Assembly (NCBI GenBank): GCA_905381055.1
Contig: CAJPUR010000001.1
Location: 62,001-126,000, forward strand
DNA length: 64,000 nucleotides
Reading direction: 5' to 3'
DNA from: an uncultured Flavobacteriaceae bacterium
GTDB lineage: Bacteria > Bacteroidota > Bacteroidia > Flavobacteriales > Flavobacteriaceae
Made by a program: the position numbers and the translations under genes. Each line of letters opens with the position of its first letter. Position 1 is the stretch's first letter. The notes beneath the pieces are model-generated. The model did no database searches, was not told the DNA's origin, and worked only from the letters and a program-made list of their open reading frames with translations. Shown here piece by piece: positions 43,402 to 52,130 of this stretch.

Positions 43402-45285
43402 ATGAAAAAAACAATTTCTGCTTTTTTTTTAATTCTGTTTCTGTTATCATGCAGTTCTACTAGAAGCCTTAGCTCTAAAAACTTTGCTATAAGCTCTCCA
43501 ATTTTAACCACCTTATTATTAAATAAAATTCAAAATGATAGAGTTCCAGTGGAAATTGATCCAGGAGAATTTCAAAAAGATACAGTAATCTATAGGTTAC
43601 CAAAAGTAATTCAAGGAACATATGAGGTAAGTAATTTTGGTGATTACATATATGATTTTAAAGCCCATGACTATAATGGAAACATTATAAAAAGTTTAAA
43701 AATTGATAAAAACTCATGGATTATTTATGAAGGTAAAAGACTAGATAAAATCTCTTATCAAGTTGAAGATACATTTGATATTGAAAATACCGATAGGGCT
43801 ACACCCTTTTCTCCAGCAGGTACAAATATTGAAGAAGATAACTTAATGTTAAATCTTCACGGCTTTATTGGATATTTTGATGATTTATTGAATAATTCAT
43901 ACAGATTAAAAATAATTGCTGATAAGAAATTTATTAGATCATCAGCTATTCCAAAAATATCTGAATATTATGATAAAGACGAGATAAATTTAATAACAAA
44001 TTATTTCGCAAATAGATATTTTGACATTACTGATAATCCAATGATGTATGGAAAATTAGATGTTGAAGAATTCATGGTTGGTGATATAAAGATTGTTTTA
44101 AGTTTATATTCTCCTAACAATGTTCATTCTGCAAAATCGTTGAAAGAATTAATTGAGCTCATGATGCAAGCTCAAAAAAAGTATTTAGGATCAATAGACT
44201 CAACCAAGAGATATGACATCTTTTTATATTTATCTGAGCTTTCTGATACATCCCCTGTTGGGTTAGGTGCTCTGGAACACCATACTTCAACTGTTGTTGT
44301 TTTATCTGAAGCTTCCTCATACGAAAGTTTATCAGAATCGATTGTTGATGTGGTTGCACATGAGTTTTTTCATATTTTGACTCCATTATCAATTCATTCA
44401 GAAGATATTCATTTTTTTAATTACAATAATCCTACATTTTCAAAGCATTTATGGATGTACGAGGGTGTAACAGAATATTTTGCTCAGCACTTCCAAGTCA
44501 ATCAAGGTCTAGTTGACAAAGAGGAATTTTATAATGAGATAATGAACAAGATAAGAGCTTCAATGAGATATAACGACTCAATGAGTTTTTCAAAAATGAG
44601 TGAAAATATATTAGATAAACCTTATTCTGATAATTATTATAATGTATACCTTAAAGGGGCATTAATTGGAATGTGTATAGATATTTTAATCAGAAAAGAA
44701 ACTAATGGGGGAAGAGGTATTTTGTGGCTAATGAAAGAATTATCAAATAAATATGGAAAACAAAAACCATTTGATGATGATCAGTTATTTAATGAAATTG
44801 AATCCATGACTTTCCCATCAATTGGAAAATTTATTAAAGATCACATAGTAGGAGAAACACCTATAAATTATAATGAGTTTTTTGAATTACTTGGATTAGA
44901 ATTAAAAGATGACAATGTTGAAACCACTTACATCCAATCTGACGGTGAATTAATTTTCAGAGCTGATAGAGAAACAGATAAAATATATTTTAAATCAAAT
45001 GTTAATAACAATTCATTTTGGGCCGATCAAGGGGTAAGACCAAATGATTTATTTAAAAGTTTTAAAGGTGAAGAAGTTTCTCTAAAAAATATAAATTTAA
45101 TTTTAACTAAAATGTATCAATGGAATGAGGGAGAAGAAGTAAGTATAGTTATTGAAAGAGAGGGATTAGATATTATAATTAAAACGAAATCGAAAAAAAC
45201 ATTTATGAAAGCTAAGAATATATTTGAAATTTCATCTCCATCTAAATTTCAAAAGGAATTAAGAAGTTCATGGCTTTTCAATTAA
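43402..45285 (+). CDS. M61-family metallopeptidase lipoprotein
   Basis: Lipoprotein of 627 residues (LFLLSC lipobox). The N-terminal beta domain is followed by a thermolysin-like catalytic part with VAHEFFHILTPLSIHS (zinc HExxH about 319-323) and the third ligand in MYEGVTEYFAQHF, then a degenerate PDZ domain near residues 500-595. This matches M61 glycyl aminopeptidases of Bacteroidota. It follows the receptor gene by 44 bases on the same strand and precedes a glycosyltransferase gene by 10 bases. Its role is probably periplasmic peptide breakdown. Confidence 0.88.
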   Translation: MKKTISAFFLILFLLSCSSTRSLSSKNFAISSPILTTLLLNKIQNDRVPVEIDPGEFQKDTVIYRLPKVIQGTYEVSNFGDYIYDFKAHDYNGNIIKSLKIDKNSWIIYEGKRLDKISYQVEDTFDIENTDRATPFSPAGTNIEEDNLMLNLHGFIGYFDDLLNNSYRLKIIADKKFIRSSAIPKISEYYDKDEINLITNYFANRYFDITDNPMMYGKLDVEEFMVGDIKIVLSLYSPNNVHSAKSLKELIELMMQAQKKYLGSIDSTKRYDIFLYLSELSDTSPVGLGALEHHTSTVVVLSEASSYESLSESIVDVVAHEFFHILTPLSIHSEDIHFFNYNNPTFSKHLWMYEGVTEYFAQHFQVNQGLVDKEEFYNEIMNKIRASMRYNDSMSFSKMSENILDKPYSDNYYNVYLKGALIGMCIDILIRKETNGGRGILWLMKELSNKYGKQKPFDDDQLFNEIESMTFPSIGKFIKDHIVGETPINYNEFFELLGLELKDDNVETTYIQSDGELIFRADRETDKIYFKSNVNNNSFWADQGVRPNDLFKSFKGEEVSLKNINLILTKMYQWNEGEEVSIVIEREGLDIIIKTKSKKTFMKAKNIFEISSPSKFQKELRSSWLFN

Positions 45286-45295
45286 AATAAAACTA

Positions 45296-46339
45296 ATGAA
45301 AATTTTAATTATTCAACAAAAATTTATTGGAGATGTTTTAATGAGTTCTGTTTTATGTGAAAATTTGAAATCTTGGAATCCAAGATGTGAAATTGATATT
45401 ATTGTTAATGACTTCACAACAGATGTTTTGAAAAATAATCCACATATTGACAAAGTAATTATTTTTAAAAAAGGGTGTTCTGATAATTTTATTGGATTAA
45501 TCAATTTCGCATTGGAAATCAGAAAGAAAAAATATGATTATTTAATTGATGCATATTCGAAATTAGAAAGTAATTTGATTTCTATTTTATCTACAGCTAG
45601 TTTTAAAATTTCATATTACAAATACTATTCCAGTATTATATACAATAAAACGACTAAAAGATTTTTTAAACAAGACAAAAAACTTCCTTTAGCTATCAAA
45701 AATAGAATTGAATTTATTAAAGATATTGTTGGCAAAAAATTTGATTTCAAAATAGTTCCTAAGTTGTTTGTTGATAAACAAAATTCTAAGTCAGAATTTG
45801 ATGCAATTGTAGATTTAAAAAAAAATAAAAAAACCATAATGATTATTCCTCTAGGGAGTAATTATTTTAAAAGTTATCCAATTGAAGAGATGGCTAAAAT
45901 ATTAAATTTCATAAATGATAAAGGTGATTATAATTTTATTTTAAACTATATGCCTTTTCAAAAAAATATCATTAATAAACTTATTAAGTTTATTAATATT
46001 TCTACAAAAAATAATATTTCAAGATTCGTCCCCATCTCTCTCAATAATTTCATCAATATTTGTAATCATTGTGATGGTGTAATTGGTAATGAGGGTGGTG
46101 CTATTCACATTGCAAAAGGATTAAATAAAGCAACCTTTGCTATCTTCTCTCCAATGATTGATATTAAAGGGTGGCATGTTGACAATAACCCAAAGCAAGT
46201 TGCAGTTCATTATTCAGATTATTGCAATGATTTTTTGAAAAATAAGAAAATTTCAAAAACTAAAAATTTAGAATATTATAAAGAATTTAAATTTTTGTTG
46301 TTTAAGAAAAAACTTGATCTTTTTATGGATTTGCTTTGA
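45296..46339 (+). CDS. Glycosyltransferase family 9 (heptosyltransferase-like)
   Basis: Cytoplasmic GT9 enzyme of 347 residues without signal peptide. It begins KILIIQQKFIGDVLMSSVLC, the typical donor/acceptor loop with the GD motif, then PHIDKVI, KKYDYLIDAY, MIIPLGSNYFKSYP and the nucleotide-sugar site CDGVIGNEGGAIHIAKGL (about 258-275). GT9 enzymes add heptose to the lipopolysaccharide core. Lone placement after a peptidase gene says little about its exact acceptor. Confidence 0.88.
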   Translation: MKILIIQQKFIGDVLMSSVLCENLKSWNPRCEIDIIVNDFTTDVLKNNPHIDKVIIFKKGCSDNFIGLINFALEIRKKKYDYLIDAYSKLESNLISILSTASFKISYYKYYSSIIYNKTTKRFFKQDKKLPLAIKNRIEFIKDIVGKKFDFKIVPKLFVDKQNSKSEFDAIVDLKKNKKTIMIIPLGSNYFKSYPIEEMAKILNFINDKGDYNFILNYMPFQKNIINKLIKFINISTKNNISRFVPISLNNFINICNHCDGVIGNEGGAIHIAKGLNKATFAIFSPMIDIKGWHVDNNPKQVAVHYSDYCNDFLKNKKISKTKNLEYYKEFKFLLFKKKLDLFMDLL

Positions 46340-46421
46340 AATTAAAATAATTAAATTTTTTTAGATTTTTTTTGATACTTAAATGAAAAAAATTAATTTT
46401 AAATAAAACCAAAACTTTACA

Positions 46422-47246
46422 ATGAAGAATAAATATGGGTATACTTTAGTTTTTTTTATAATTTTTTCATCCAACAATTTATTTTCTCAAGAGATAGGTC
46501 TTCAACTTTATAGTTTAAGAAACCAATTTAATGAAAGTATTGAAAATACAATAAAGACGATAAGTGATTGGGGGATTAGTATTGTTGAAGGAGGGGATTC
46601 TTATGGTATTTCAGATGAGAGTTTTATAAACCTTCTTGATAAGTACAATATAAAAACAGTTGCGATTGGTGCTTCATATGATAATTTAAGAGATAAAATA
46701 GATGAAATAATTAACGAGGCACAAAAATACAATGTAAAATATCTCATGTGTGGATCAATTCCTTATGAAGGTGTTTTTAATATTGATAAAATGAACGAGG
46801 CTATTAAGATTTTTAATAATGCCGGAAAGATTTTAAAGCAAAATGGAATAACTTTAACTTATCATATTCATGGATATGAATTTTCTAAATATAATTCAGG
46901 AACACTATTTGATCATATGGTTGAAAACTCCAAACACTTCTTATTTGAAATGGATGTTTTTTGGGTACAACATGGTGGAGCTGATCCTCTTAAGTTACTA
47001 GATAAATATCCTGACAAATTTGTTATGATGCATTTAAAGGATATGAGGAAAGGATTAGTTGGAAATAATAGTGGAAGGGAAGATGTAGAGGCTAATGTAA
47101 CTATAGGTACCGGTCAAATTGAAATTGAAAAAATTGTAAAAAAAGCACGTGAAATTGGAGTTAAATATATGTTTATAGAAGACGAATCATCTAGGGTCCT
47201 TACTCAAGTTCCGTTAAGTTTAAAGTTTTTAAAAAATATAAAATAG
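46422..47246 (+). CDS. Exported sugar phosphate isomerase/epimerase-like TIM barrel
   Basis: Third xylose isomerase-like protein, 274 residues, with a Sec signal (about 1-23). It starts EIGLQLYSLRNQF and has WGISIVEGGDSYG, LTYHIHGYEFSKY, FLFEMDVFWVQHGGADP, KFVMMHLKDMRKG and YMFIEDESSR, which supply the usual Glu, Asp, His and Glu metal-site residues. This subgroup is common in planctomycete and Bacteroidota glycan clusters. It is followed by a carboxylesterase gene 5 bases on, suggesting an operon. Confidence 0.85.
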   Translation: MKNKYGYTLVFFIIFSSNNLFSQEIGLQLYSLRNQFNESIENTIKTISDWGISIVEGGDSYGISDESFINLLDKYNIKTVAIGASYDNLRDKIDEIINEAQKYNVKYLMCGSIPYEGVFNIDKMNEAIKIFNNAGKILKQNGITLTYHIHGYEFSKYNSGTLFDHMVENSKHFLFEMDVFWVQHGGADPLKLLDKYPDKFVMMHLKDMRKGLVGNNSGREDVEANVTIGTGQIEIEKIVKKAREIGVKYMFIEDESSRVLTQVPLSLKFLKNIK

Positions 47247-47251
47247 GTTAA

Positions 47252-48877
47252 ATGAAATACATAAACCTTTATTTAATCTTATGTTTTTTTACCTTTTCAG
47301 TTTCAGCTCAAAATAAAAATGCATTTCCAGTTCAACTTAAAATTAATAATGGAATTATTGAAGGAAATTATGACACGCATACTGGAATACAATCATATTT
47401 TGGTGTTCCATTCGCTTCTCCTCCGATAGGTAATTTAAGATGGAAAGCACCTGAGCCCATGAAAAACTGGGATGGTGTTAGAATAACTAAAACATTTGGA
47501 CCAAGACCTATGCAGCCTCTTATTTTTGGAGATATGAAGTCAAGATCTAATGGATTAAGTGAGGATTGTCTTTATTTAAATATATGGACTCCTTCATTAT
47601 CTGACACTAAAGGGTTACCTGTCCTTTTATATTTTTATGGAGGCGGGAATATGGCTGGAGACGCGTCTGAATATAGATATGATGGTGAAAGCATGGCTAA
47701 AAATGGAATAATTATGGTTACTGCTAATTATAGGTTAAATATTTTTGGTTTTTTAGCTCATCCTGAATTAAGTGAAGAATCTTCATATAATGCTTCTGGT
47801 AATTATGGATTTTTAGATCAGAGCATGGCAATAAAATGGGTTAGTGAAAATATACATTTTTTTGGTGGAGATCCAAATAAAATAACTATAGCTGGTGAAT
47901 CTGCAGGTTCTTTTGCAGTAAGTTTACAAATGGCTTCCCCATTGTCATCTTCACTAATATCTGGTGCAATAGGTGAAAGTGGTTCTTCATTAACAAGAGG
48001 AGTAAGTCTTGATGAAGCCGAGAAAATTGGTGTAAGGCTAGTTAATAAATCAAAATATAATTCTTTAAAAGAATTAAAAAATTTATCAACACGCGAAATT
48101 TATGAATTATATAATAAAAATAGAAATATTAGATTTCCCTTAGTTATTGATGGTTATTTCATGCCAGATTTACCTTTGAAAATATTTCAAAATAAAAAGC
48201 AATCTCAAATACCTCTTCTTGTTGGATGGAATTCTGCTGAGACTCCTCCTACAATGATAATGGGTATGGATGAATTTACAGTACAGAATTTTGAAAAAAA
48301 AATCAAAAAAAGATTTCCTGACAATCACAAAGAAGTTTTAAAACTTTATTCACCAAGCTCAGATAAAGATGTTAAGCTTTTAGCAAGAGATTTGTCCTCT
48401 GATTTATGGATGGGTTATATAACTTGGAAGTGGTTTGACATACATAGGAAAAATTCTAATAACAATGTTTACAGATACATGTATCATAAAATTAGACCAC
48501 CATTAGTCGATAAATCTATGGAGGCTGGTTTAGCTGGAGGTACTAAAAAAAAAGATCCTAAAAATAATAAACGACAAGTACCATCTGGTGCCTGTCATTC
48601 TTGTGAAATTGAATATGCTCTTGGAAATCTTGAACTAACCAAAAATATATATTCTTGGACTGAAGAAGATTATAAAGTTTCTAAAACAATGCAGTCTTAT
48701 TTTTTAAACTTTGTTAAAAATGGTAATCCCAATGGAGATAATTTAGAACACTGGGAAGCATCAAAACCAAATTCAAAAAAACCAACTGTTATGAATATTG
48801 ATGTTAACTCGTATTCATCAAAAACAGAAAACGATAGTAGATACTTATTTTTAGACAAATATTTTTCAAATAATTAA
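47252..48877 (+). CDS. Exported type-B carboxylesterase
   Basis: Carboxylesterase of 541 residues with a Sec signal (about 1-20). Typical motifs are GIQSYFGVPFASPPIGNLRW, EDCLYLNIWTP, the oxyanion region LYFYGGG, the nucleophile elbow GESAGSF (Ser about 217), and CHSCEIEYALGN with the catalytic His. It hydrolyses carboxylic esters, perhaps on plant or algal compounds. It runs convergent with the following Gfo/Idh/MocA gene with a 5-base gap. Confidence 0.9.
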   Translation: MKYINLYLILCFFTFSVSAQNKNAFPVQLKINNGIIEGNYDTHTGIQSYFGVPFASPPIGNLRWKAPEPMKNWDGVRITKTFGPRPMQPLIFGDMKSRSNGLSEDCLYLNIWTPSLSDTKGLPVLLYFYGGGNMAGDASEYRYDGESMAKNGIIMVTANYRLNIFGFLAHPELSEESSYNASGNYGFLDQSMAIKWVSENIHFFGGDPNKITIAGESAGSFAVSLQMASPLSSSLISGAIGESGSSLTRGVSLDEAEKIGVRLVNKSKYNSLKELKNLSTREIYELYNKNRNIRFPLVIDGYFMPDLPLKIFQNKKQSQIPLLVGWNSAETPPTMIMGMDEFTVQNFEKKIKKRFPDNHKEVLKLYSPSSDKDVKLLARDLSSDLWMGYITWKWFDIHRKNSNNNVYRYMYHKIRPPLVDKSMEAGLAGGTKKKDPKNNKRQVPSGACHSCEIEYALGNLELTKNIYSWTEEDYKVSKTMQSYFLNFVKNGNPNGDNLEHWEASKPNSKKPTVMNIDVNSYSSKTENDSRYLFLDKYFSNN

Positions 48878-48882
48878 TTTTT

Positions 48883-50235
48883 TTAAACTAAGCCCTCTCC
48901 AAATGACCACCCCTCTCTAACTGGTTCTTTAATGTATTTATCAATATTTGGATTATTTGTAATTTTCATCTTTTCGCTATCATACTCAATTTTTGTTGCA
49001 AATCTTTGTGCAAGGGATCCTACTATGGCCATTTCCGTTAAGTCTGCAGAATATTCAAAATTAGACCCAGGTAAAGTGTCATTTTTAATTGCATCAATCC
49101 ACTCGTCAACAGGCTTATTGTTTCCAACCCTTGGAATTGTTTTTTCAGGTACATTTTTTAAAAAATCTTTCCATTTTTCTTCCTCCATTAATAATACTGG
49201 ATTGTCAGGTCTTCCTCCAGTTAGTAAAGTGTTTTTATCTCCAATCATAAGCATTCCTCCATTTTTTAGTTCATCAATTCCCCATTCAGGGCGAATTTTA
49301 GGTTTTTCACCTCCTTCATACCATTTTAGAGTTACAGGTGGTTTTTCACCTCTTCTGCCAAATTCAAAAGTTGTTACTGATTCATCAGCAATAAAGCTAT
49401 GCTTTGTCATTGGATTTGGAACGTTAGCTTCGACTGTTTTTGGCATTCCCAAATCTAGTGACCAAAATGGACCATCAAGGGTATGACACGACCAATCTCC
49501 AAGCATTCCATTACCAAAATCATAAAAACCTCTCCATGAAAGTGGAGCATAAGCGCTATTAAAATTCCTGTATTTTGCTGGCCCTAACCATAAATCCCAA
49601 TCTAAATGATCAGGTATTGGATGAGTTGGAGGGGGAAAACTTTCAGGTTTTGTCCAATAAAAATTAGGTTTAAAATTAAATTTCCCGTGCCAAGCATGAA
49701 CTTCTTTTACATCACCTAAAATACCTGCATCATACCATTCTTTTATTAATCTAATTCCCTCAGTAGTGTGACCTTGGTTACCCATCTGTGACACTATTTT
49801 ATAGTATTTTGCAGCTTTTTTCATTGTTCTTAGCTCCCATACATTATGAGCAAGTGGTTTTTCAACATAAACATGTTTTCCAAGTTCCATTGCTATCATT
49901 GTTGCAGCAAAGTGAGTATGGTCAGGGGTAGATATAATTACAGCATCAATTTCATTACTCATTTTATCGAACATTACTCTAAAGTCTTTAAATTTTTTAG
50001 CATTTGGAAATTTACTGAATCCTCGTGATGCCCTTTTTTGATCAACATCACACATCGCTACGATATTTTCCTTTGGTACTTGACTCCAATTTGCTCTCCC
50101 CCTTCCTCCAACTCCAATAACAGCAATATTTAATCTGTTATTTGGAGAGTTTCCAAAGAGTGAGGGTATGAATGCTAATCCAGTTGATAATAAACTTGCA
50201 GATTTTATAAAAGATCTTCTAGATGATTTTGTCAT
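48883..50235 (-). CDS. Gfo/Idh/MocA oxidoreductase, Tat-exported
   Basis: Second exported family member, 450 residues. Twin-arginine leader SSRRSFIKSASLLSTG, Rossmann motif IAVIGVGGRGRAN (about 37), HVYVEKPLAHNVWEL with the EKP motif, then a substrate domain rich in Trp and Pro (HPIPDHLDWDLWLGPAKY, WRGFYDFGNGMLGDWSCHTL) that is typical of the periplasmic subgroup. This subgroup is often seen beside DUF1080 and TIM-barrel genes. A candidate -7 box and a strong inverted repeat lie just upstream. Confidence 0.9.
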   Translation of the reverse strand: MTKSSRRSFIKSASLLSTGLAFIPSLFGNSPNNRLNIAVIGVGGRGRANWSQVPKENIVAMCDVDQKRASRGFSKFPNAKKFKDFRVMFDKMSNEIDAVIISTPDHTHFAATMIAMELGKHVYVEKPLAHNVWELRTMKKAAKYYKIVSQMGNQGHTTEGIRLIKEWYDAGILGDVKEVHAWHGKFNFKPNFYWTKPESFPPPTHPIPDHLDWDLWLGPAKYRNFNSAYAPLSWRGFYDFGNGMLGDWSCHTLDGPFWSLDLGMPKTVEANVPNPMTKHSFIADESVTTFEFGRRGEKPPVTLKWYEGGEKPKIRPEWGIDELKNGGMLMIGDKNTLLTGGRPDNPVLLMEEEKWKDFLKNVPEKTIPRVGNNKPVDEWIDAIKNDTLPGSNFEYSADLTEMAIVGSLAQRFATKIEYDSEKMKITNNPNIDKYIKEPVREGWSFGEGLV

Positions 50236-50285
50236 TGTTGTTTGTTTTAGTAATGAATTTTAAATATAGAAATTATTTAATAATT

Positions 50286-50293
50286 CAAAAATA
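50286..50293 (-). promoter_or_regulatory. Candidate -7 box for the 48883-50235 gene
   Basis: On the minus strand the sequence is TATTTTTG, a match to TAnnTTTG, 51 bases from the start codon. The inverted repeat at 50295 sits directly upstream, where an operator would lie. Confidence 0.4.
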
Positions 50294-50294
50294 T

Positions 50295-50328
50295 AATTGT
50301 AATATATTAGCTAAAAAATATTACAATT
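50295..50328. promoter_or_regulatory. 11-base perfect inverted repeat AATTGTAATAT
   Basis: AATTGTAATAT (50295-50305) and its exact complement ATATTACAATT (50318-50328) are separated by 12 bases in the space between two divergent genes. The right arm includes the first two bases of the TTG start codon of the rightward gene. Confidence 0.65.
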
Positions 50329-51145
50329 GAAACAGTTTTTTATTTTGTTTATTTTTCTTATTTGTTTTAAACTTACTTCTCAAGTAATATATGAGGAAAT
50401 TAGTCTTCCTAAAGAAATCTATGAAACTTCTGGACTTGAATTTAGTAAATCTAATATAATTACAATAAATGATTCAGGAGGAAAATCTATTTTATATGAG
50501 TTCAATGAAAAGGGAGAAATCCTTGATAGAATTAAAATTCCAAATGTTGATAATAACGATTGGGAGTCTTTAGCTATTGACGAAAAATATATTTACATCG
50601 CTGATATTGGAAATAATTATAGTATGAGATCTAATCTTTCAATTTTAAAGGTAAGATTAAGTGATTATAAACTTGATGGTAAGATTAATTTTAGTTATAA
50701 AACTCAAAATAGTTTTACTCCAAACCCTTCCGGTGAATTCGATGCTGAGGGAATTACTTGTTATGATGATAAATTATTACTTTTTAGTAAAAACAGAAAA
50801 GATCTAACTACTGAGATTTATTTAATTGAAAAATTACCTGGAGATTATATTATTGAAAAGCGAGGGAGCTTAAAAGTTGAAGGGTTAATTACAGGAGCTG
50901 ATTATAATAAAGATTTAAATTTAATGATGCTTGTTGGTTATGACTTTTCGTACAATCAGTTTTTAATAGAATTAAATAATTTTAGTATTGAAAACATAGA
51001 TCTTTTAGAGCCGAAAAAATATTTAATACCAATAGCAAAAGCTCAAATGGAAGGTGTTAAAATAATAAATGAAAATACTTTTTGGGTTTCTTCAGAAAAT
51101 GAAAATAAAAATTCATTTCCAAGATTATTTAAAATAAAAATATAA
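50327..51145 (+). CDS. Exported propeller-like protein (SdiA-regulated/NHL-like)
   Basis: The 272-residue protein starts with TTG: no in-frame ATG gives a leader, and the signal peptide KQFFILFIFLICFKLTSQ begins directly after it. The mature protein reads YETSGLEFSKSNIITINDSG, LDRIKIPNVDNNDWESLAI and IYIADIGNNYSMRSNLSILK, a pattern of beta-propeller proteins widespread in Bacteroidota and mostly annotated as hypothetical. Function is unknown. The start codon lies in the arm of an inverted repeat. The aldo/keto reductase gene follows by 4 bases. Confidence 0.7.
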   Translation: MKQFFILFIFLICFKLTSQVIYEEISLPKEIYETSGLEFSKSNIITINDSGGKSILYEFNEKGEILDRIKIPNVDNNDWESLAIDEKYIYIADIGNNYSMRSNLSILKVRLSDYKLDGKINFSYKTQNSFTPNPSGEFDAEGITCYDDKLLLFSKNRKDLTTEIYLIEKLPGDYIIEKRGSLKVEGLITGADYNKDLNLMMLVGYDFSYNQFLIELNNFSIENIDLLEPKKYLIPIAKAQMEGVKIINENTFWVSSENENKNSFPRLFKIKI

Positions 51146-51149
51146 TTTA

Positions 51150-52121
51150 ATGAAATATAGAAGATTTGGAAAAACAAATTGGAAACTAGGTGAGATTGGT
51201 TATGGAATGTGGGGTATGGGTGGTTGGACAAATTCAGATGATATACAATCATCAAAATCACTTGACTTAGCAGTTGAAAAAGGAGTAAATTTTTTTGATA
51301 CTGCATGGGGTTATGGAGAGGGTCATAGTGAAAAACTTTTGGGAAAATTATTAAAGAGGCATCAAAATAAAAAATTGTATTCTGCGAGTAAATTGCCTCC
51401 CAAAAACTTCAAATGGCCTGCAAAATCGGAATATTCTTTTTTTGATTCTTATCCAAGAAATCATATTTTAGATTATACTGAAAAAACACTAAAAAATTTA
51501 GATCTTGAAAAAATAGATCTTTTACAATTTCATACTTGGGATGATAGTTGGTCAGAAATAGATGAATGGAAACGTTCTATAGATGATCTAAAAAACTCTG
51601 GCAAGATAACTGCAATTGGGATTAGTATGAATAGATGGGAACCAGAAAATGGTATAAAAGCACTAAAAACTGGATTAATAGACTCTGTTCAGGTTATTTA
51701 TAATATTTTTGATCAAGCACCTGAGGATAAATTGTTCCCTATTTGCAAAGAATTAGATATAGGTATAATTGCTAGAGTCCCTTTCGATGAAGGAACATTA
51801 ACTGGAAATATTAATTTGAATACAGTTTTTCCTAAAGATGATTGGAGATCTACATATTTTGTTCCAGAAAATTTAAAGTCAAGTGTAAATAAAGTCGATA
51901 AAATTAGGCCATTAATACCTGTAAAAAAAACAATGGCTGAGGTAGCTCTTAGATTCATTTTGATGAATAAAGAAGTTTCAACAATTATTCCAGGAATGAG
52001 AAAGAAGAAAAATGTAATTTCAAATATATCTACAAGTGATGGAAAAGGAATTGATCATATATTATTTGAAGAATTAAAAAAACATAGATGGGACAGAAAA
52101 CCCACATCTTGGTCTCAATAA
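51150..52121 (+). CDS. Aldo/keto reductase
   Basis: NAD(P)H-dependent TIM-barrel oxidoreductase of 323 residues. The catalytic tetrad is visible: Asp and Tyr in FFDTAWGYGEGHSEK (about 49-63), Lys in SASKLPP and His in LLQFHTWDD. The phosphate-binding end is STIIPGMRKKKNVISNI. Other family traits are WKLGEIGYGMWGMGG at the start and VPFDEGTLTG. It is 4 bases behind the propeller-like gene and likely cotranscribed. Its substrate is unknown; it is cytoplasmic with no leader. Confidence 0.9.
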   Translation: MKYRRFGKTNWKLGEIGYGMWGMGGWTNSDDIQSSKSLDLAVEKGVNFFDTAWGYGEGHSEKLLGKLLKRHQNKKLYSASKLPPKNFKWPAKSEYSFFDSYPRNHILDYTEKTLKNLDLEKIDLLQFHTWDDSWSEIDEWKRSIDDLKNSGKITAIGISMNRWEPENGIKALKTGLIDSVQVIYNIFDQAPEDKLFPICKELDIGIIARVPFDEGTLTGNINLNTVFPKDDWRSTYFVPENLKSSVNKVDKIRPLIPVKKTMAEVALRFILMNKEVSTIIPGMRKKKNVISNISTSDGKGIDHILFEELKKHRWDRKPTSWSQ

Positions 52122-52130
52122 ATTAATAAT

